A stretch of DNA of 64,000 bases, from assembly GCF_016086655.4 (NCBI RefSeq), contig NC_052138.2, positions 1,116,001-1,180,000 of the forward strand, written 5' to 3'. Below, in pieces: positions 22,172 to 34,985 of this stretch. Every line of letters starts with the position of its first letter. The stretch's first letter is position 1. The position numbers and the translations under genes were made by a program. Below the pieces are notes generated by a model. It did not search any database, had not been told where the DNA came from, and saw nothing but the letters and a program-made list of their open reading frames with translations. This DNA comes from Lepeophtheirus salmonis. Its lineage: Eukaryota; Arthropoda; Copepoda; Siphonostomatoida; Caligidae.

Positions 22172-22315
22172 TATTAGTGTTGGATCGGTCCTAGAACTGC
22201 ATTTCTAATCATACTTTTTCTTCTTTGACTTTCAGTCTTTTTTCTAATCCGTCCGGTCTTTTTAACCTTTCATCAGTCTTAAATCTTTCAGTCCTACAGT
22301 CCTCACTAACACAAA
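22172..22315. repeat. GGTCC-rich fold-back repeat E, small complete copy
   Basis: It begins TTAGTGTTGGATCGGTCC and ends CAGTCCTCACTAACAC, so the tips TTAGTG and CACTAA are inverted. The inside is dense in AGTCYT, GTCC and GGTC words. Relatives lie at 52748-52880, 56125-56222, 58443-58757, 62773-62840 and 63785-63845. Confidence 0.55.
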
Positions 22316-22549
22316 AATAAACCCATGTATATGATTGTCATCTATTTATTGTCAGTTGTATTGTCCAAAGACATACTTTACTCCAAGACCAATACTAAAA
22401 GCAATTGGCAAAACGACCACCATGTCATTAAGTTTTGTCCTAATTTAGTTTGCTAAGATAAAAATCTTATTTATTTACTAGAGTAGAGATGAGACGGGTC
22501 TTGAACGTGTATCCAAAGTATCCGGACACGGTATAAGTAAACTTGTAAA

Positions 22550-23225
22550 GGATGCAACATCTATTTAACAAACAAAATTATTTAAATAGATTTTCTCTTA
22601 AACTAATAATCTGAGTAAAATAAAAACCAATGCGGAAAAGTTATCATTATTCAATATAATCCCCTTTGTCGTAAATATCGTTCTCGACTCTACCTAAGAA
22701 ATGGGAGCAAGTCTTGATGACAGTCTGCTTTGATATATTCCAGAATTCCTCCCGAATCCTGGAAATCAGCTCTGCTTGTGTGTTGCAAGAGAATTTGTTG
22801 GTGTGTAGCTCATCAGCGCTTTGTATAATGAAGTACATAGGATTGAGGTCCTGTGATCTTGGAGCCAAACACGGGGTTCAATAAAGTAATAAAAAAAGAC
22901 CGTTTTGACTAACAAGTCAACGTTTTCTTTGCAATGTGTCTTTGCTATTGATTCATAATCACGTCAAGAACCTTCCTGTTCTTTCCTAACTCTCCAAACA
23001 AAGGACCTCTCCAGGTTAAAGAAGTTTGCAATCTCAACATTGTTTTGTCCGGCGTGGACCACAACAAAGATAATCTGCCTTTTCAACAATTGTAGAATAG
23101 GTACTTAGTTCATTGATACAATTATTTTAAAACTAACCCCAAACACTTTTGGCAAGCCACCAAACAACAAATAACGTCCTACCTGCGTATGTGCTCAAAG
23201 TTCATTGTTAAACAACGGCTGCACG
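22550..23225 (-). pseudogene. Tc1-type transposon remnant, copy 2 of family T
   Basis: The minus strand first gives HAGQNNVEIANFFNLERSFV and RVRKEQEGS, a helix-turn-helix of the aG.s..eIa..l...rStV.R type. After a deletion it gives SQDLNPMYFIIQSADELHTN, IREEFWNISKQTVIKTC and GRVENDIYDKGDYIE, which are the third catalytic block and the C-terminus of a Tc1-type transposase. A stop separates the halves, and the first and second catalytic Asp regions are gone. It parallels the copy at 17130-17720. Confidence 0.75.
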
Positions 23226-23420
23226 CTGTATTTTTCGCAAATATGCGAGAACTTAGCCGTCTTCGGGTACTCGAAGTTTTACGAAAATAAAAAAGATCCG
23301 AGGGATGTTTCGTATCTTAAAAAGCTTATAGTATTGCTTAATATTGATAGGACGGGTATTGGAGCCAGATACAAAGTATTCGGCTATACTATATGTAGGT
23401 AAATTTATATTATTCCTGAT
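23226..23420. repeat. Direct-repeat partner of 22490-22550
   Basis: GACGGGTATTGGAGCCAGATACAAAGTATTCGG near 23351-23383 resembles GACGGGTCTTGAACGTGTATCCAAAGTATCCGG near 22494-22527. Both are in the same orientation and lie on either side of the Tc1 remnant. Confidence 0.45.
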
Positions 23421-26400
23421 TTGGGGCCCAAACAGGCTTTGGGTAATATAATAAATTGGATAAATACATAGTTTACCAAAACATTCGAATTGGGATAGTT
23501 AGTTATGTTAAAAACATACAGGGCGCTTCAAATATTTATATTTTTTTAATGTTCATTATAATAATAATAATTTATTACCATAATTTTATGAATTTAGAGA
23601 TGTCAATGCGTTGATAAAGTATTTCGAAACATATAATTATTTTATGAAGTATATCCAATTTTTAAATTTAAATATAATTTTATAAAGTCTTTCAAAATAT
23701 TAATGCTGGATTTGGGATATTATTTTGATTATAATTCAATTCACTTATTATAGATTCTTACACTGAATATGATTTGTGAGTATGCTCCAAAACCCAGGAA
23801 TCATCTCACGTTCACGTTTTATTAAAGCATATATAATTTATACGCCTTTAAAAAAATATTAGATGAATGCAGTAGGCATATTAGACTATTTATATCAGGC
23901 TGTAAACCAAATTAATTTTCCTGTATAAGGATAATTCAAAAAAGTACACAAAGTCCTCTAGATCTGTGTTACAATGATGGACCTAAATTATAAATTAGCC
24001 CTAATACTAAAATACTTAGGCAAAAAAGCATATATTTTTCTTCACTACCCTTCAACATTTCATTACGACCTTCTTGAATCCCTTGTGTCTTCATGATTGA
24101 TCTGATAATTATTCCCATATTTCGAGGATTTTGTAAAAATTCCGGTCTGGAGGTACAATTATAGGGCACACAAGTCGGCCTGTTCGACCTGTGACTATGT
24201 CTGTATTTAAATAACATGCACGTGTAGTAATGCCTCATGAGAGGCAAATTATTCATCTAATTAAAAAAAATGTTGGATCTTATAGAGCCGAATACAATGT
24301 TTTCGAATGTTTTGGTCAACTTTCAATTTTATCTTGACGGCTGTTTAGGTGTCAAAGAATATACCTTGCTCTTGCTCAGTATGATCACTCTATGTATTTA
24401 TCTCTATGCATTGAATTCACATGTTGAGGTTTGCATAGGGGAGAAGAAATTACATATTCGTCAAATGATCAAGTTACGTCATCTGTGATAGCCAAAAATG
24501 ACATCACGAAAAATGAGAAAAAATGATCCCGTGCTTGCCTTTTTGTTCATTAAAAAAAGATCGAATGAAAGGATGAAAAAGTGTGAACGGGTACAAAACC
24601 TTCAACATAGTCATCAGCGTGTCATATTACTTGGCCATCCTCCTTCAAAGTGGATATTTGAATAATGTACGTGCTGTTTTATATCAGTAATCCTTTTAAT
24701 AAAAGCTTAGACATAAATATCAGTAGCATGTGCTGCATTTGAGCGTGTGCCATAATTAAGCAATATTCTCCTCCTATGAATATTACATTTAATCGACAGT
24801 TTGTTTGCCCATAAAACAAGTTCACATATCATTAATAAATTGATTTATTTCACAACGAGTTGAATATTATAACATGCGCACATAGTAACTGAGATTATCT
24901 TTGATGTTAATTACACTTTCAGAACAGGTTTTATCCATGATTGTCATGGATTACACAAAAGACTAATAGGAACAAAAAAAAGTTTTTTTTATACTAAGTA
25001 TACATTAGTCGTCATGTCTAGGAATATAAAAAAATTTCAAATCCTCTTGTGCATCTATTTAAAGAAAAATAGTATATGTAGGGAGTCTGCAAAATATTGG
25101 AGCTCTCATTAATTATTTCTCTTTTTTTTTTTAATTCAAACGTATTATCGAGTAAGTATACTTTATCTGTATCAGTTGATGCATCGTCTATCAAAGTTAC
25201 CAACAGATACTTTTCTTTTTGAATTACACTCACAAAGATTTAGACAATTTTACCATTTTTGGTCATAACATTCCCTTCTTTTTTTTTACAGGGTCGTGTA
25301 CTACACTTCGAATTAACTTTGACCTCTTTCGGATCCCGTACGGTATGAGTACATCCCAGCCGAGTTTTTCCCTACTCATACAAGAGGTTAGGGGACAAAA
25401 AGTAAATTTCTGTTTGTTTTTCATTTTTGGTCAGTTGTCAAAATGGAGAAACACAATCACTAATCAAGTAGGGTTTTGCAAAAATGAAATAATCAAAATT
25501 ATTTGAACGCGAATAACTACCAAAAAAAATCTGCTAGAGTGCTATAATTAATCCCATCTAATTCCCCGTTATTCAAGAATTTTAAATTGGTTTCCTTGGT
25601 CCAAATTGGGTAATTGAAACACACTCCAATACTGTTTATAGTTTCTTAATGACATAACTACTTGCAATCGATGTTGGATCATAAAAAATAAATTGTTTCG
25701 TAATTCAAAATCTTCTATACGCTGTATTATTAGTTGCGATACGTCAACAAAAAACGACAATGGAGTCGAAAAATCAACGGATTACATATTTTTTTCCCCC
25801 TCTTTAAAAAAGGTGACTTTATTCGTTTGGAGAATTTACATATATTTATACAAACATTTTATTTTATTAAACCCATAGACAAAAGTCATTACAACAATTA
25901 ATTGTCACGGTGAGTCAAAAGATAAAAAAAAAACCCGGTAGTAGTTTATCACATTTAATTAAAATCATTAATAAAATTAGTAAAATGATCTGGTCGAAAA
26001 CAAATGAATAAAAATTATCAAAATTATACGATTATAAAAAGTAGGATGGAGACAAATGCCTGATCATTTAAACATTGAATGCACAAAACTTTTTAAACTG
26101 TATGTGGATACGTATTAGACATCGAAGAAACGTCATATTATTTTTTAAACCATATGGGTAGTAGCGTATCAAATCCTCTTTGTACTTCCACGTTGGATTT
26201 AAAGAATCCAGAATTTTAATGGTAAAAACAGAGAATCTCGCAGCTGTACAAATAAGAATAGTTCTAAATTCTTCATTTCGGATAGGGTCGCCTTATGTCA
26301 GCTTCTCTTCTATCCTACATCTACAGCTCGAGAGAGCTAACTCTATGGCACAAGTTTTTATAGGAGCACTCGAATATTTGAAGAGAGCCTCAATAAAAGA

Positions 26401-26949
26401 ATAGCAGTCACGAATTTATCATTTATTCCTGCTATGTTTAGCAATATGAAAATTTTCAGGATATGTAGTGTAGGGAAATCCGCGAAAGCATGAATAATTC
26501 TGTTCAACAGTTTTTCACTGTCCTTGCAAGGATATGCTGAAGATATTTGAATGTGCGAATTAAATCAATCGCTCACCTTTCTTTACTTTAGAGCCCATGA
26601 TTCTCTTTTTTCCACGATATGGGCTGGTCCAATACTTTTTAAGAACTTGCAGATTTTTTCAGCTTCATCCTTCTAATTGAATGTCAAAAACATTCTCAAA
26701 TGCCATGGAATGGGCATCATGTGATCGTCTGCTGCTTTATTTAGTGGATAATGAACAGTTGAGCTTGGAGTCATTGCTCAAATCGTGAAAGCTGATAATA
26801 CCCCTCGATAAGGCTAACCATTCTAAATGTTTTGGTTCCATGAGGTATTTAAACATACAACTTTTTTTTAACAGTTCTGTCGCACCACATCAATGGTTGA
26901 GGTGGATGAAAATGACGGTGTTCCTATCCAAATAATCCTATGTTTGCCA
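23421..26949. other. Long noncoding stretch, nothing recognised
   Basis: About 3.5 kb of AT-rich DNA. Open frames of 60-95 codons (for example minus 23969-24256, plus 25219-25506) have no recognisable domain, no convincing splice context and no paralogue in the window. The last 0.5 kb may belong to the decayed 3' part of the LINE that follows. Confidence 0.45.
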
Positions 26950-27960
26950 CTAAAGATGGAGATAATTACAACAAGTGATCATTTATAGAATATGGTCCCA
27001 ACATAACCCATGTGTACAACGGGTGTGAGGAAATAGTAGCTCGCCACTCAGTCTCTGGATATCTTGAAAGGTCAATTAGAGCTTTTTGATAGACTTTGGG
27101 CAGTATTCTTGAGAGCAGAGATAATTTCTTCCTCCCACAAGAGATCTGGGTCGTTTGATTGTGGGTAAATAGATCCTATGAAATAACTTATTAAGCCAGG
27201 ACTCTTTTTCTTCAATTACCTGCTCAGTGAGTCAAGGAATAGCTGTTGCTTTATATGGTACATTAGGAATAGTAAGGAAATTATAGAGGTCAACCCTCTT
27301 TTGAAGATTGAAACTTCTCAATTGGTAAATGGAAGAACACTCATTCTTTTATAGGGATGTCCAGTTTGAATAAGAGGCACCTTTTGTATCCCATATACAT
27401 AATTCCCAATATTTCCACTGTGTCCTTAATTGAACAGCTGGCAATTTGAATACCCTTAATTGGGCTCCATTTACCAACAGGAAGAACAACGGTTTTTTTA
27501 TGTTTAATTTTCAAACCGGACCTCATTTCATAAAGTAATTGGGTCGCTTTCTCCATCCCCCATCTAAATAGTTCACTTACCATAGATAGAGAAGAGCTCA
27601 AATGGAATTAAAGTCTTTCAACTGCTTTCAAAATATGACTGTGAAGGACATAACCAAATGCTTTCTTGAAGTTCAAAGCTATAATTGCACCAAAAGTCCT
27701 TTTTAGATACAATTTTAACAGATTTCTTGAAATGTCTGAAATTTTCCTGTACTTTAGGAAGCCTTTTTGTTCTTTGCCAAATTGGGAGTTCAAAAGTGGA
27801 TCCATTTTAATGGAAAGAACACCCACTAAAAATTGGTGATTGTTGTCCAATTGTTGATATCAGTAGCCATTCCCTTTTTAGTGATCAGAACTATCCGGGC
27901 ATTGCAGAAGCTTCCCACGAATTTCCATAGATTTCCCCGGTTCAACTAAATAGTGATAAA
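26950..27960 (-). pseudogene. LINE with reverse-transcriptase domain, decayed
   Basis: The minus strand from about 27850 gives KEQKGFLKYRKISDISRNLL, then IALNFKKAFGYVLHSHILKA, equivalent to QkGFLkgRxixD and ALDFxKAFDSVxxxxLxxxL of non-LTR reverse transcriptases. The first catalytic Asp appears changed (LNFKKAF). Downstream, GLKIKHKKTVVLP fits the post-YADD GL.iN..KT segment, followed by thumb-like sequence with ALIDLSRYPETEW. The YADD box itself is not seen, and frames break repeatedly. Upstream sequence at 27895-27950 still fits the N-terminal reverse-transcriptase region. Confidence 0.7.
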
Positions 27961-28064
27961 AGCGTCTCCAGGAAGACATGGAGTAGAGGACACAACAAGA
28001 TTGTCATGGAATACTTTGGCCTTTGAAATTGAAACCCTTCCAACCACCTGGATCTGGATTCAAA

Positions 28065-28209
28065 CGATTTCCAAACAGAAATAAAGTAACTTAACTGTCT
28101 GAAAGTAGTTGTGTTTTCTTCCAAGAGATGCTACTAACTAAACATAGCTTCGATACGCGCCTGTAGTGCCATCTTTCGGACTTTGCATGGACTTTTCAAA
28201 CGATCCTCT
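28065..28209 (+). repeat. Mariner 3' end, solo copy
   Basis: It matches the right 150 bases of the mariner at 11483-12339 (GATTCAAACG...CAAAACAGAAATAAA, TTCTTCCAAGAGATGCTACTAACTAA, ACTTTTCAAACGATCCTC). No left end or transposase is attached. Confidence 0.7.
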
Positions 28210-29409
28210 TTAAGACAACATATTTGCTCACTGAGATCACTATAAACTATGTAAACTTCATCTTGCTGACTGATACGTTTGTATGTTAATATAAATAAAT
28301 CTCTTGCAGGTTGCCATATAATTTTTTTCAAGTTTACACTATCTGAGATTGCTACCACTCTTTCATTTATAGACCTCTATAAATGTATTACTGTCCCAAA
28401 GGATAATTACACAAATGAACTTTAAAGGAAGGAGTAAATATTGATACCGGTCTAATAAGCTTAATATATAGATAGCAATCTTTGTAATTGCCTATCTCAA
28501 TTGACTCCCTAAATGTAATCGTTCTTATTACACACAGATATGAATGTCATAGTCGTCCTTATCCACTATACATTTCTAACGAGAATATATGCATTGATGA
28601 CTTGAAACACTGCAAATAAAAAGTAAATTTTGTTTGAAAATTGATTAAAAATTTTAGCAAAAAGGTTTGATTAATATAATGTTGTGTTGAGTCTCTGAGC
28701 TTTTTGGTAATAAAATTAATTTCTTTTTGATCAGAGCCAATATGAAAATATGTAACATATTTATACTTAATTGTATTTTAATGTTCAAACAATAAACACA
28801 CTTAAGTGATCCCACATATACGTTTATACTTACAGTAAGTATTAAAAAAATCCTAACCATTTTCCCCGATGTCTTACAAAAGACGGAAACTCTCTCGTGA
28901 TGAGTCTTCCCGTACACACTACCCAGAGAAAGAGAGAGAGGGTGTTGATATCTATTTATAATTCATTCAAAATTGTCAATGATCAATACTCTCCAGGCAT
29001 CATAAATATGAAGCATTTGTACAAAGAAATGGATTGTCTAAAAAAAAGAAATAATCCCTCACGCTTGTGCTTAATATACTTTGCACAAAAGAATGGAAAA
29101 TTTGACCTATTTGATTTTTCATTTTTTTCGGAGTATGTTAATAATTTAAACAATAGAATATATTTTTCTACTGGCTGTACAATATTAGTCACAAGATTCC
29201 CTTCTTTTTTTTCTTCAAATTAATATACTTACTCCTGTTAATGTTCTCTGCATCGATAAATTAATCATATTAATCAAAATATATTTTTATAATGATTAAA
29301 CTACCAAGTGTGATTGATAGTATCTCAAATGTAACTCTCTATAGACCACAAAAGCAGAAATGTTGGTTTATAGAGGTTATATGATATTTGTCGTGGTAAA
29401 AGTAATCAG
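28210..29409. other. Noncoding stretch, nothing recognised
   Basis: Overlapping frames on both strands near 28890-29220 show no domain. A short GAGA run lies at 28926-28942. No repeat edge was seen. Confidence 0.45.
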
Positions 29410-29525
29410 GAGCACGCCATTGGAATCAAAGGTTCAGAACACTCATAAGAGAAAATAAAGTAAACAAATACACAGCTAACAATAAAATATAGTATACATT
29501 TTTTTTGTATTAATGAGGTAAGACC
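29410..29525. repeat. Small dispersed repeat shared with 13795-13905
   Basis: GGAATCAAAGGTTCAGAACACTCATAAGAGAAAAT and ACACAGCTAACAATAAAATA parallel the 13.8-kb copy. It is noncoding. Confidence 0.5.
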
Positions 29526-29639
29526 GTAATATACCAATACTTTTAAAAGGGACTGTGCCCGGAATTTTCTTTAAAGTGTGACAACTTTAACAGCCAAGAA
29601 AGTACAAAAATATGTTTTTTCTCAAAACACATATTTTTA

Positions 29640-30530
29640 CACCATAAACATCAGTCTGAAATTTCCTTCAAAAAGAGTGCCCTATGGCCAACATTTGCGG
29701 TAACTACAGCTCTCAGACGCTTCGAAACTACTTTACGCAGCGTAAGGATGGCCTCCTCTGACAAGTTGTCCTATACGGACACTATGGCGGCCTCATGGTC
29801 GTCAAAGCTGCAGTAGGACGTCACACTAACCTCCCTCTCCCTACGGGACTATATGGGAAAATCAATTCCATCTGTAGAATATAAGGGCCACATCTCCTTA
29901 CTCCAAAAGTGCTCTAAAGTGGTTTGGCACCATTCTTGTATGGACTTTATAGTATGTGAATATGCTCTAACCTGTTGTAAGCAGTAACAACCTTCGCAGT
30001 GGTATTCCTATATCCAAGAAAGTACTTGAGACTGCAACATGTCCATATAGACAACTTGATTGACCATCACTCCCTCGGGAATGTAGATCAAGGGCCTTTT
30101 CATCACGCAGGAGGTGTCGCTCGTCAGGACAATCGCCAAGACAGGCTTTTTTAGCCTGAAAGAGCGCGCAATGCTTCGACCTACCACCTGGTCGTTGTGG
30201 CTTTTGTAATTCAGCTCCACTGATCTTCTATTCAGTCCAAACGCTTGTTGAAACTTACATGCAAAATTTGAGGAATTTGGGAAGCACCTTCACCCGGGTC
30301 AGCCTTTCCACCATTGTGGCCTCGCTAAAAAAGCTCCAAATTTAGTAGAAGATACAACTTCATTATCTGGTCATCCTTGACGCATGGTTTCATAACACAA
30401 ACCCGCCTCAAGAGTAGTGATCTTTCTCATGGAGCTCTTCTTTTTGTGGTTGATCTTCAACCTCGTTGGCTTGATTAGCCTGTATGTCTGCATAAACCGC
30501 GGAAACCCACTCCTGTCATTTGTCATTTCC
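29640..30530 (-). pseudogene. Near full-length Tc1/mariner-type transposase, degenerate
   Basis: Minus-strand reading from about 30530 runs GFPRFMQTYRLIKPTR, then SSMRKITTLEAGLCYE at the N-terminal end. The middle (30220-30008) reads IVLTSDTSCVMKRPLIYIPE, GVMVNQVVYMDMLQSQVLSW. Further on come CQTTLEHFWSKEMWPLYSTD and KVVSKRLRAVVTANVGH. These follow the family order: SDgkvM.p.....g..vn...Y...L...vlpW, then FW.k..WP..SpD, then fr.RL.AvvaanGG. The catalytic SPD context is degraded (YSTDGI), and several stops and frame changes are present. Confidence 0.75.
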
Positions 30531-30539
30531 AATTCTCTA

Positions 30540-31345
30540 ATAAATATACTGTCTGTATATATATATATATAATAGAGTTTGTGTTTGCGTGTCCTTTATG
30601 GTTGCGCAAAGAGTTGAACCTAGGAGGCTGAAATCTTATTCGAATCCCAAAACACAAAATCTGTTTTTCGAGCTCATGAATAAATTAAAAAGTGACTTGC
30701 ATCTTTAAAAAAACAAACAAATATACGAATAACTACGCTTTATAAATTTATTGAAAATCAAAAAAGTTATGGGTAAGATAAGAAATCAGTGGAAATTGCA
30801 CTTTCAGTTTTTTTTTCATGTCCATACAAAATAAAATGGATATACAATGGAATATTGGATTCGTAGATCAAATAAAGTTTGTAGAACTTTGTTAGGAAAT
30901 TGGTTTGCCACATATATTTGCCACATAAAAATAGATGTTTCTTGTAATATTTTTCATTTTCTTAATAATTCTTCAACTCTTGTTAGTTTTTTTCTATTTT
31001 TTTCATCAAACGTATAATAAAACAATATTTGAAAAAATGAAGCATTTATTGAGTGTCATTGTTTCAAAGACATTATTCTCCATCACTTTTGTTTTTGCAA
31101 GTGCAAAAAAAAAATCTGGGTAGCTTTGTGCTTATCTTTGCATTGGCAAGAAATGGTATTTACTACTTTTTTAATAAAAATTAGCACAAAAAAGTTTTTA
31201 GCAATTTTCTTCGCAAATTTGGATTTAGCAATTTTTTGACAAAAATATAAGCAGACAGCTCACCAAAACAATTTTTGGTGCACATATATTAGTATGCTAT
31301 TTGAAGTTTATAACGCAATATTTAATTTTTTTAAATTATAATATA
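30540..31345 (+). repeat. Dispersed repeat L, copy A
   Basis: 30650-31345 aligns in order with 53020-53680. Shared pieces include CCAAAACA.AAAA, AACTACG, TAAATTTATT, GGTA.AAA...AAATTGCA.TTTCA, CAATGGAATAT.GGATT.GTA.AT and ACATAAAAAT.GAT. The first 100 bases (TATAATAGAGTTTGTGTTTGCGTGTCC) resemble Helitron-type starts, but no end was defined. The frame at 30935-31123 is low-complexity. Confidence 0.5.
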
Positions 31346-32507
31346 TATAATACAAGCAATGAGGGGCCAAGGAGAGAGACTAAATCTCATTGAAAATGGT
31401 CAAATTAATGGAGAAAATAAAAAAAGTTATTCATAAAATTCTTTTATATACTACATATACTAATAATTATAATGTGAAGGCTTCGTGACTGTCGAAAAAT
31501 ATCCTAATCATTCGAATTCGCTTACTATGATAATAATGATGGATTGGGAAATTAACTATACTACGTGCAACATATACTAATCCCACTATATCAATCAAGT
31601 ATCTATCGAGTCTCTTTTAGTTCCAAAACATAGTTTTAGTGTTTCGGGTATAGAATAAGGAACTTTCCATGGTGAAAATAAATAGCATGGCGAACTTCTC
31701 TGAATACATTTTCCCGACTCGTCAATACATGAATGATTGAGTTAGAAGCTCTTGCCATCAAAATGGGTCATTAAAAAAAGCCATAGTTACCTCAGTGGAC
31801 CACTGCATTTCAAAGTAATATGATACTCCCCATCTCAACGACTCTTATTTATATTTACAAACAGAGTTACCAAATTTACTTCTCCCGGAAATTATAACAT
31901 GTAGTTTCTTTGTTCTCTTTTCGACTGTGTAGCAACTAAGCACAAGGCCTCGAATATAATTACTATGATTGCTTATGTAGGTATGTGTATTCAAGTAATA
32001 AATATATAATTTGTAAGCATACATGAAAAACAAAAAAAGTTTATCAAGAGACAGAAGAGGTGTAGGTGAATGAGTAATTGTTTTTTTGCTCATGATTTGT
32101 AAAAAATAAATGAGGCATTCAACTCAAATTGGTTTAGTTTGTTTTTCTTTCTTACAAGTCATACTTTCACTCTTCCTAATATTTTACGCCCAAATCTACA
32201 GGATGTCTTTTTTATATGATCATTTGATGTTTAAGAATACATATCAACATTGTTGTGACGGTCTTATTTAGTCTGCCCTCTATCGTCTCAGTTGTAACTT
32301 GTTAAGAATGAAAGAAGGATGTACAGGGTGTAAGAAAGAAATCCAAATCTTCGTATTTCCGGATTTTTCCAATATATATGATAATGCACATTAGTTAACA
32401 TTAGTTTTTTTAAACATTTGGTTATTTTTTCTAAGAATGTTGATTTAAGGATTTAATCATAACATTCCATGAAAGTAGAATATGATTAGAAAATGCTGAC
32501 GTTATAC
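31346..32507. other. Noncoding stretch, nothing recognised
   Basis: AT-rich DNA with no recognisable coding or repeat feature. The minus frame at 31845-32093 lacks any domain. Confidence 0.45.
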
Positions 32508-33365
32508 AAGGTGTGTTCAAAAAGTTATGTTCAAATTTTTTGGGTAAGGTACATTTGGTATGCTCGACTTTTTTTGATTTTTGTATGTTAGTACACTCAC
32601 TACAAACATGTATCTACTATTACAGCAATATAATATTTTGTTTGTGTGTTAGGCATAATGGTTAGAAGTATTTTGCGTGTTTGGTGATTTTTTGCTATTG
32701 AAAAACATTAATCAAATAATTTGCGTCAAATTTTGTGTAAAAAATGACATTATGTGTTACAAAACACTTGAAATGTTGACAATGGGCATACGGGGAAACA
32801 CTTCTGAGTAAAAAAAAAAAAAATTACATGTTGAACAAATTCTGCCAAGAAGCCTGGTAGATGCAATTAAATTTCAATGTTTTGCTCACTGTTTTTATCA
32901 CCAACGTGGCGTAGTACATCAGGAGATCTTACCATATGGTCGGACGGTCAAAAAACAGTATTAGCTTAAAGTTATGTGCCACTTACAAGAAGCAATACGA
33001 AGAAACAGTACAGAATTGTAGGAAAACAATTCATGGCTTTTTGAATCATGGTAATCCCCCTTTGGTTGTGATAGATTTTTTGGCAAAAAAACAAAAATAA
33101 AAACAAGACCACAATCATGCCTCTGTCACCATATTCACCAAACTTGGGCCCATGGGACTTTTTTTAGCTCCCAAAACAAATGAGACTTAGGAAAGGACGT
33201 AGATTTGCAACGATTTAGGAGATAAAACTGCATCGCTACAAGCGAAAAGTGCTTATGAAATTTACTTCGAGGATTGGAAAAAGCCTTGGCATAAGTCTAT
33301 TGAATCTGAGGTGAGTTACTTTGAAGTGGACAACATAAATATTGATGAATAAATAAACATTTCTC
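32508..33365 (+). pseudogene. Mariner transposase pseudogene with left end
   Basis: The left end AAGGTGTGTTCAAAAAGTTATG is a classical mariner start. Plus frames then give IKFCVKNDIMCYKTLEML (N-terminal helix region) and, after a gap, FYHQRGVVHQEILPYGRTV and LQEAIRRNSTEL. The next block (SPFGCDRFFGKK) is the damaged D34D core, followed by FEDWKKPWHKSIESEVSYFE. This matches the family order fd.rGivh.EflP.GqtVn, rLreair, PYSPDLaP and W..R...Ci...G.YFe. The DAPAH and PYSPDL boxes are scrambled by frameshifts. No right end was identified. Confidence 0.8.
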
Positions 33366-34602
33366 CCTACAAAATACCAAGTCGTGTTAGCTTAAATTTC
33401 AGTCTCACAAGTGCCAAATTTTGAATAAATGTTGAACTGGCGTCATGTCAGCTAGAATGATAACATCATGATCTCTCCCCCGCCAAACAACAAAAACTAC
33501 AGTTAACGAAAGTGTAACAGTGTAACTAAAGTTACACCGGTATCAGGTATATACCAGAGTAAGATCTAAATATATTTTTGACACGTGGGGTTGCTTTATC
33601 AGCTTTGGACATCTGAATTGTTGAATTTATATTTACACATGATACATTTGAAGTGGTTTGAGCTGAATAAGAAAAATATATAATCTTTCATTTTAAACTC
33701 AATCTGTGTTAAAAGAGGACTTATCGTTGTTGTAAGTAATATTATTATGACAATAGATTAATGGACCACTTCAGTGACAATTACTAGTAGACATGATTGT
33801 ATCTATGTTGAAAAAAGTATTGACACAGTACTTTGTTGAATCACAACAATAGCAAATTCCTTTAGGTAATTCTTTAATGTTGGATCACTTATTAGACGAT
33901 AATTTAGAATTGTTTCAAATAATGTCATCCACAATTATGAAAATATTATTTTGCAAATTAAATTTGGCATTTTTTGTATAAAATAATTATTGCTCTTAAA
34001 CCTCTCAATGAAAAGTACTTTAAAAAGATACAAAAAATGAAAAAAAAATCATCGGGTAATACCCAAGTTTGGTTTATGGAAAATGGGTGACGTCACTTGT
34101 AGGATATGCTTTTCAAAACTACGTAAAACAAAACGATAAATGTGTTTTAGTGTCTTTTGTAAAATGAACCCATCATATCGTAACCTGTAGAGATATATTC
34201 GAGGATGGTCTATAAAAGTTTAAGATACTCAATGTGAAGACGGCAGCACTCGTAAATAAAAGCTAGTCATATCTATCTAGCATCCGTTAACAGTTACTCA
34301 CCAAAGTTTCAGACATTTTGAACGTGTAGCTGTTAATTGACAGTCGTTTGAGTGAGTTGTTGTAGTAAAAATGGACAAAATCGCGTATCGCTCTGTTCCT
34401 GCAGTTTAAGCACAATAAATCCAAGTTTTGTCGTTAATTAATTACTGTAGATGAAATTTGGATGCACCATTAACTGTCCTAAAAAAAAATGTAGTCTATA
34501 AAGTGAACTGCAAGGATTTTCATCAAATATAGAAGTAATTACCTTTGTTCAGTTGGAAACTTTTCAGACCATCCTCGTATGTATTTGTTGTAAAAGTTGC
34601 AA
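33366..34602. other. Noncoding stretch, nothing recognised
   Basis: AT-rich DNA. 33435-33530 has a vague resemblance to repeat D (GGCGTCATGTCAGCTAGAATGA). 34375-34500 (CGTATCGCTCTGTTCCTGCAGTT..., ACTGTAGATGAAATTTGGATGCACCATTAACTG) has a mariner-like flavour but is too short to call. Confidence 0.4.
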
Positions 34603-34985
34603 TTTTGTACAAGTTGTAAATTGTATAAGCAATTTGTAAAAGTTGCAACCAAAAAATGAGATGATTAATTTTAAATGAAGCATTTACTGTACTTGGGATA
34701 AGGATCATGCAATAATTGAATAGTCCATGGATTATCGATAAATTAATGCTATAACTTTTTACTATTTGGTCATATACAAAAGACTAAAATATAATTATTC
34801 TGTGGCACTTTATTAAGTGCAAATGCTCACAGCTATATTACTCATGAATACATACTAACCAAACAATTTTAATACATCAAAATGAATAGTTGATAATTAG
34901 AATGGCTAATGTTTTAATAAAATAATATATTTTAAGACGAATAAATTGTTACTTGTACAATTTGCTTATACAAGTTGCAAGACGT
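34603..34985. mobile_element. MITE family M, best copy
   Basis: Left end TTGTACAAGTTGTAAATTGTATAAGCAATTTGTAAAAGTTGCAACC and right end, in reverse complement, CTTGCAACTTGTATAAGCAAATTGTACAAGTAAC form imperfect terminal inverted repeats of about 35 bases. The interior of about 300 bases has no open frame. Copies at 2505-2775 and 11235-12412 share the interior. Confidence 0.7.

Noticed and set aside
23969..24256. 95-codon minus frame that looked briefly like a coding exon
   Set aside because: No domain, no paralogue and no convincing splice sites were found.
24535..24700. Possible LINE-like peptide (KCERVQNLQHSHQRVILLGH)
   Set aside because: It is too short, with no catalytic motif or copy elsewhere in the window.
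30600..30665. ATTCGAATCCC resembling a tRNA B box
   Set aside because: No A box, acceptor stem or anticodon arm could be built around it.
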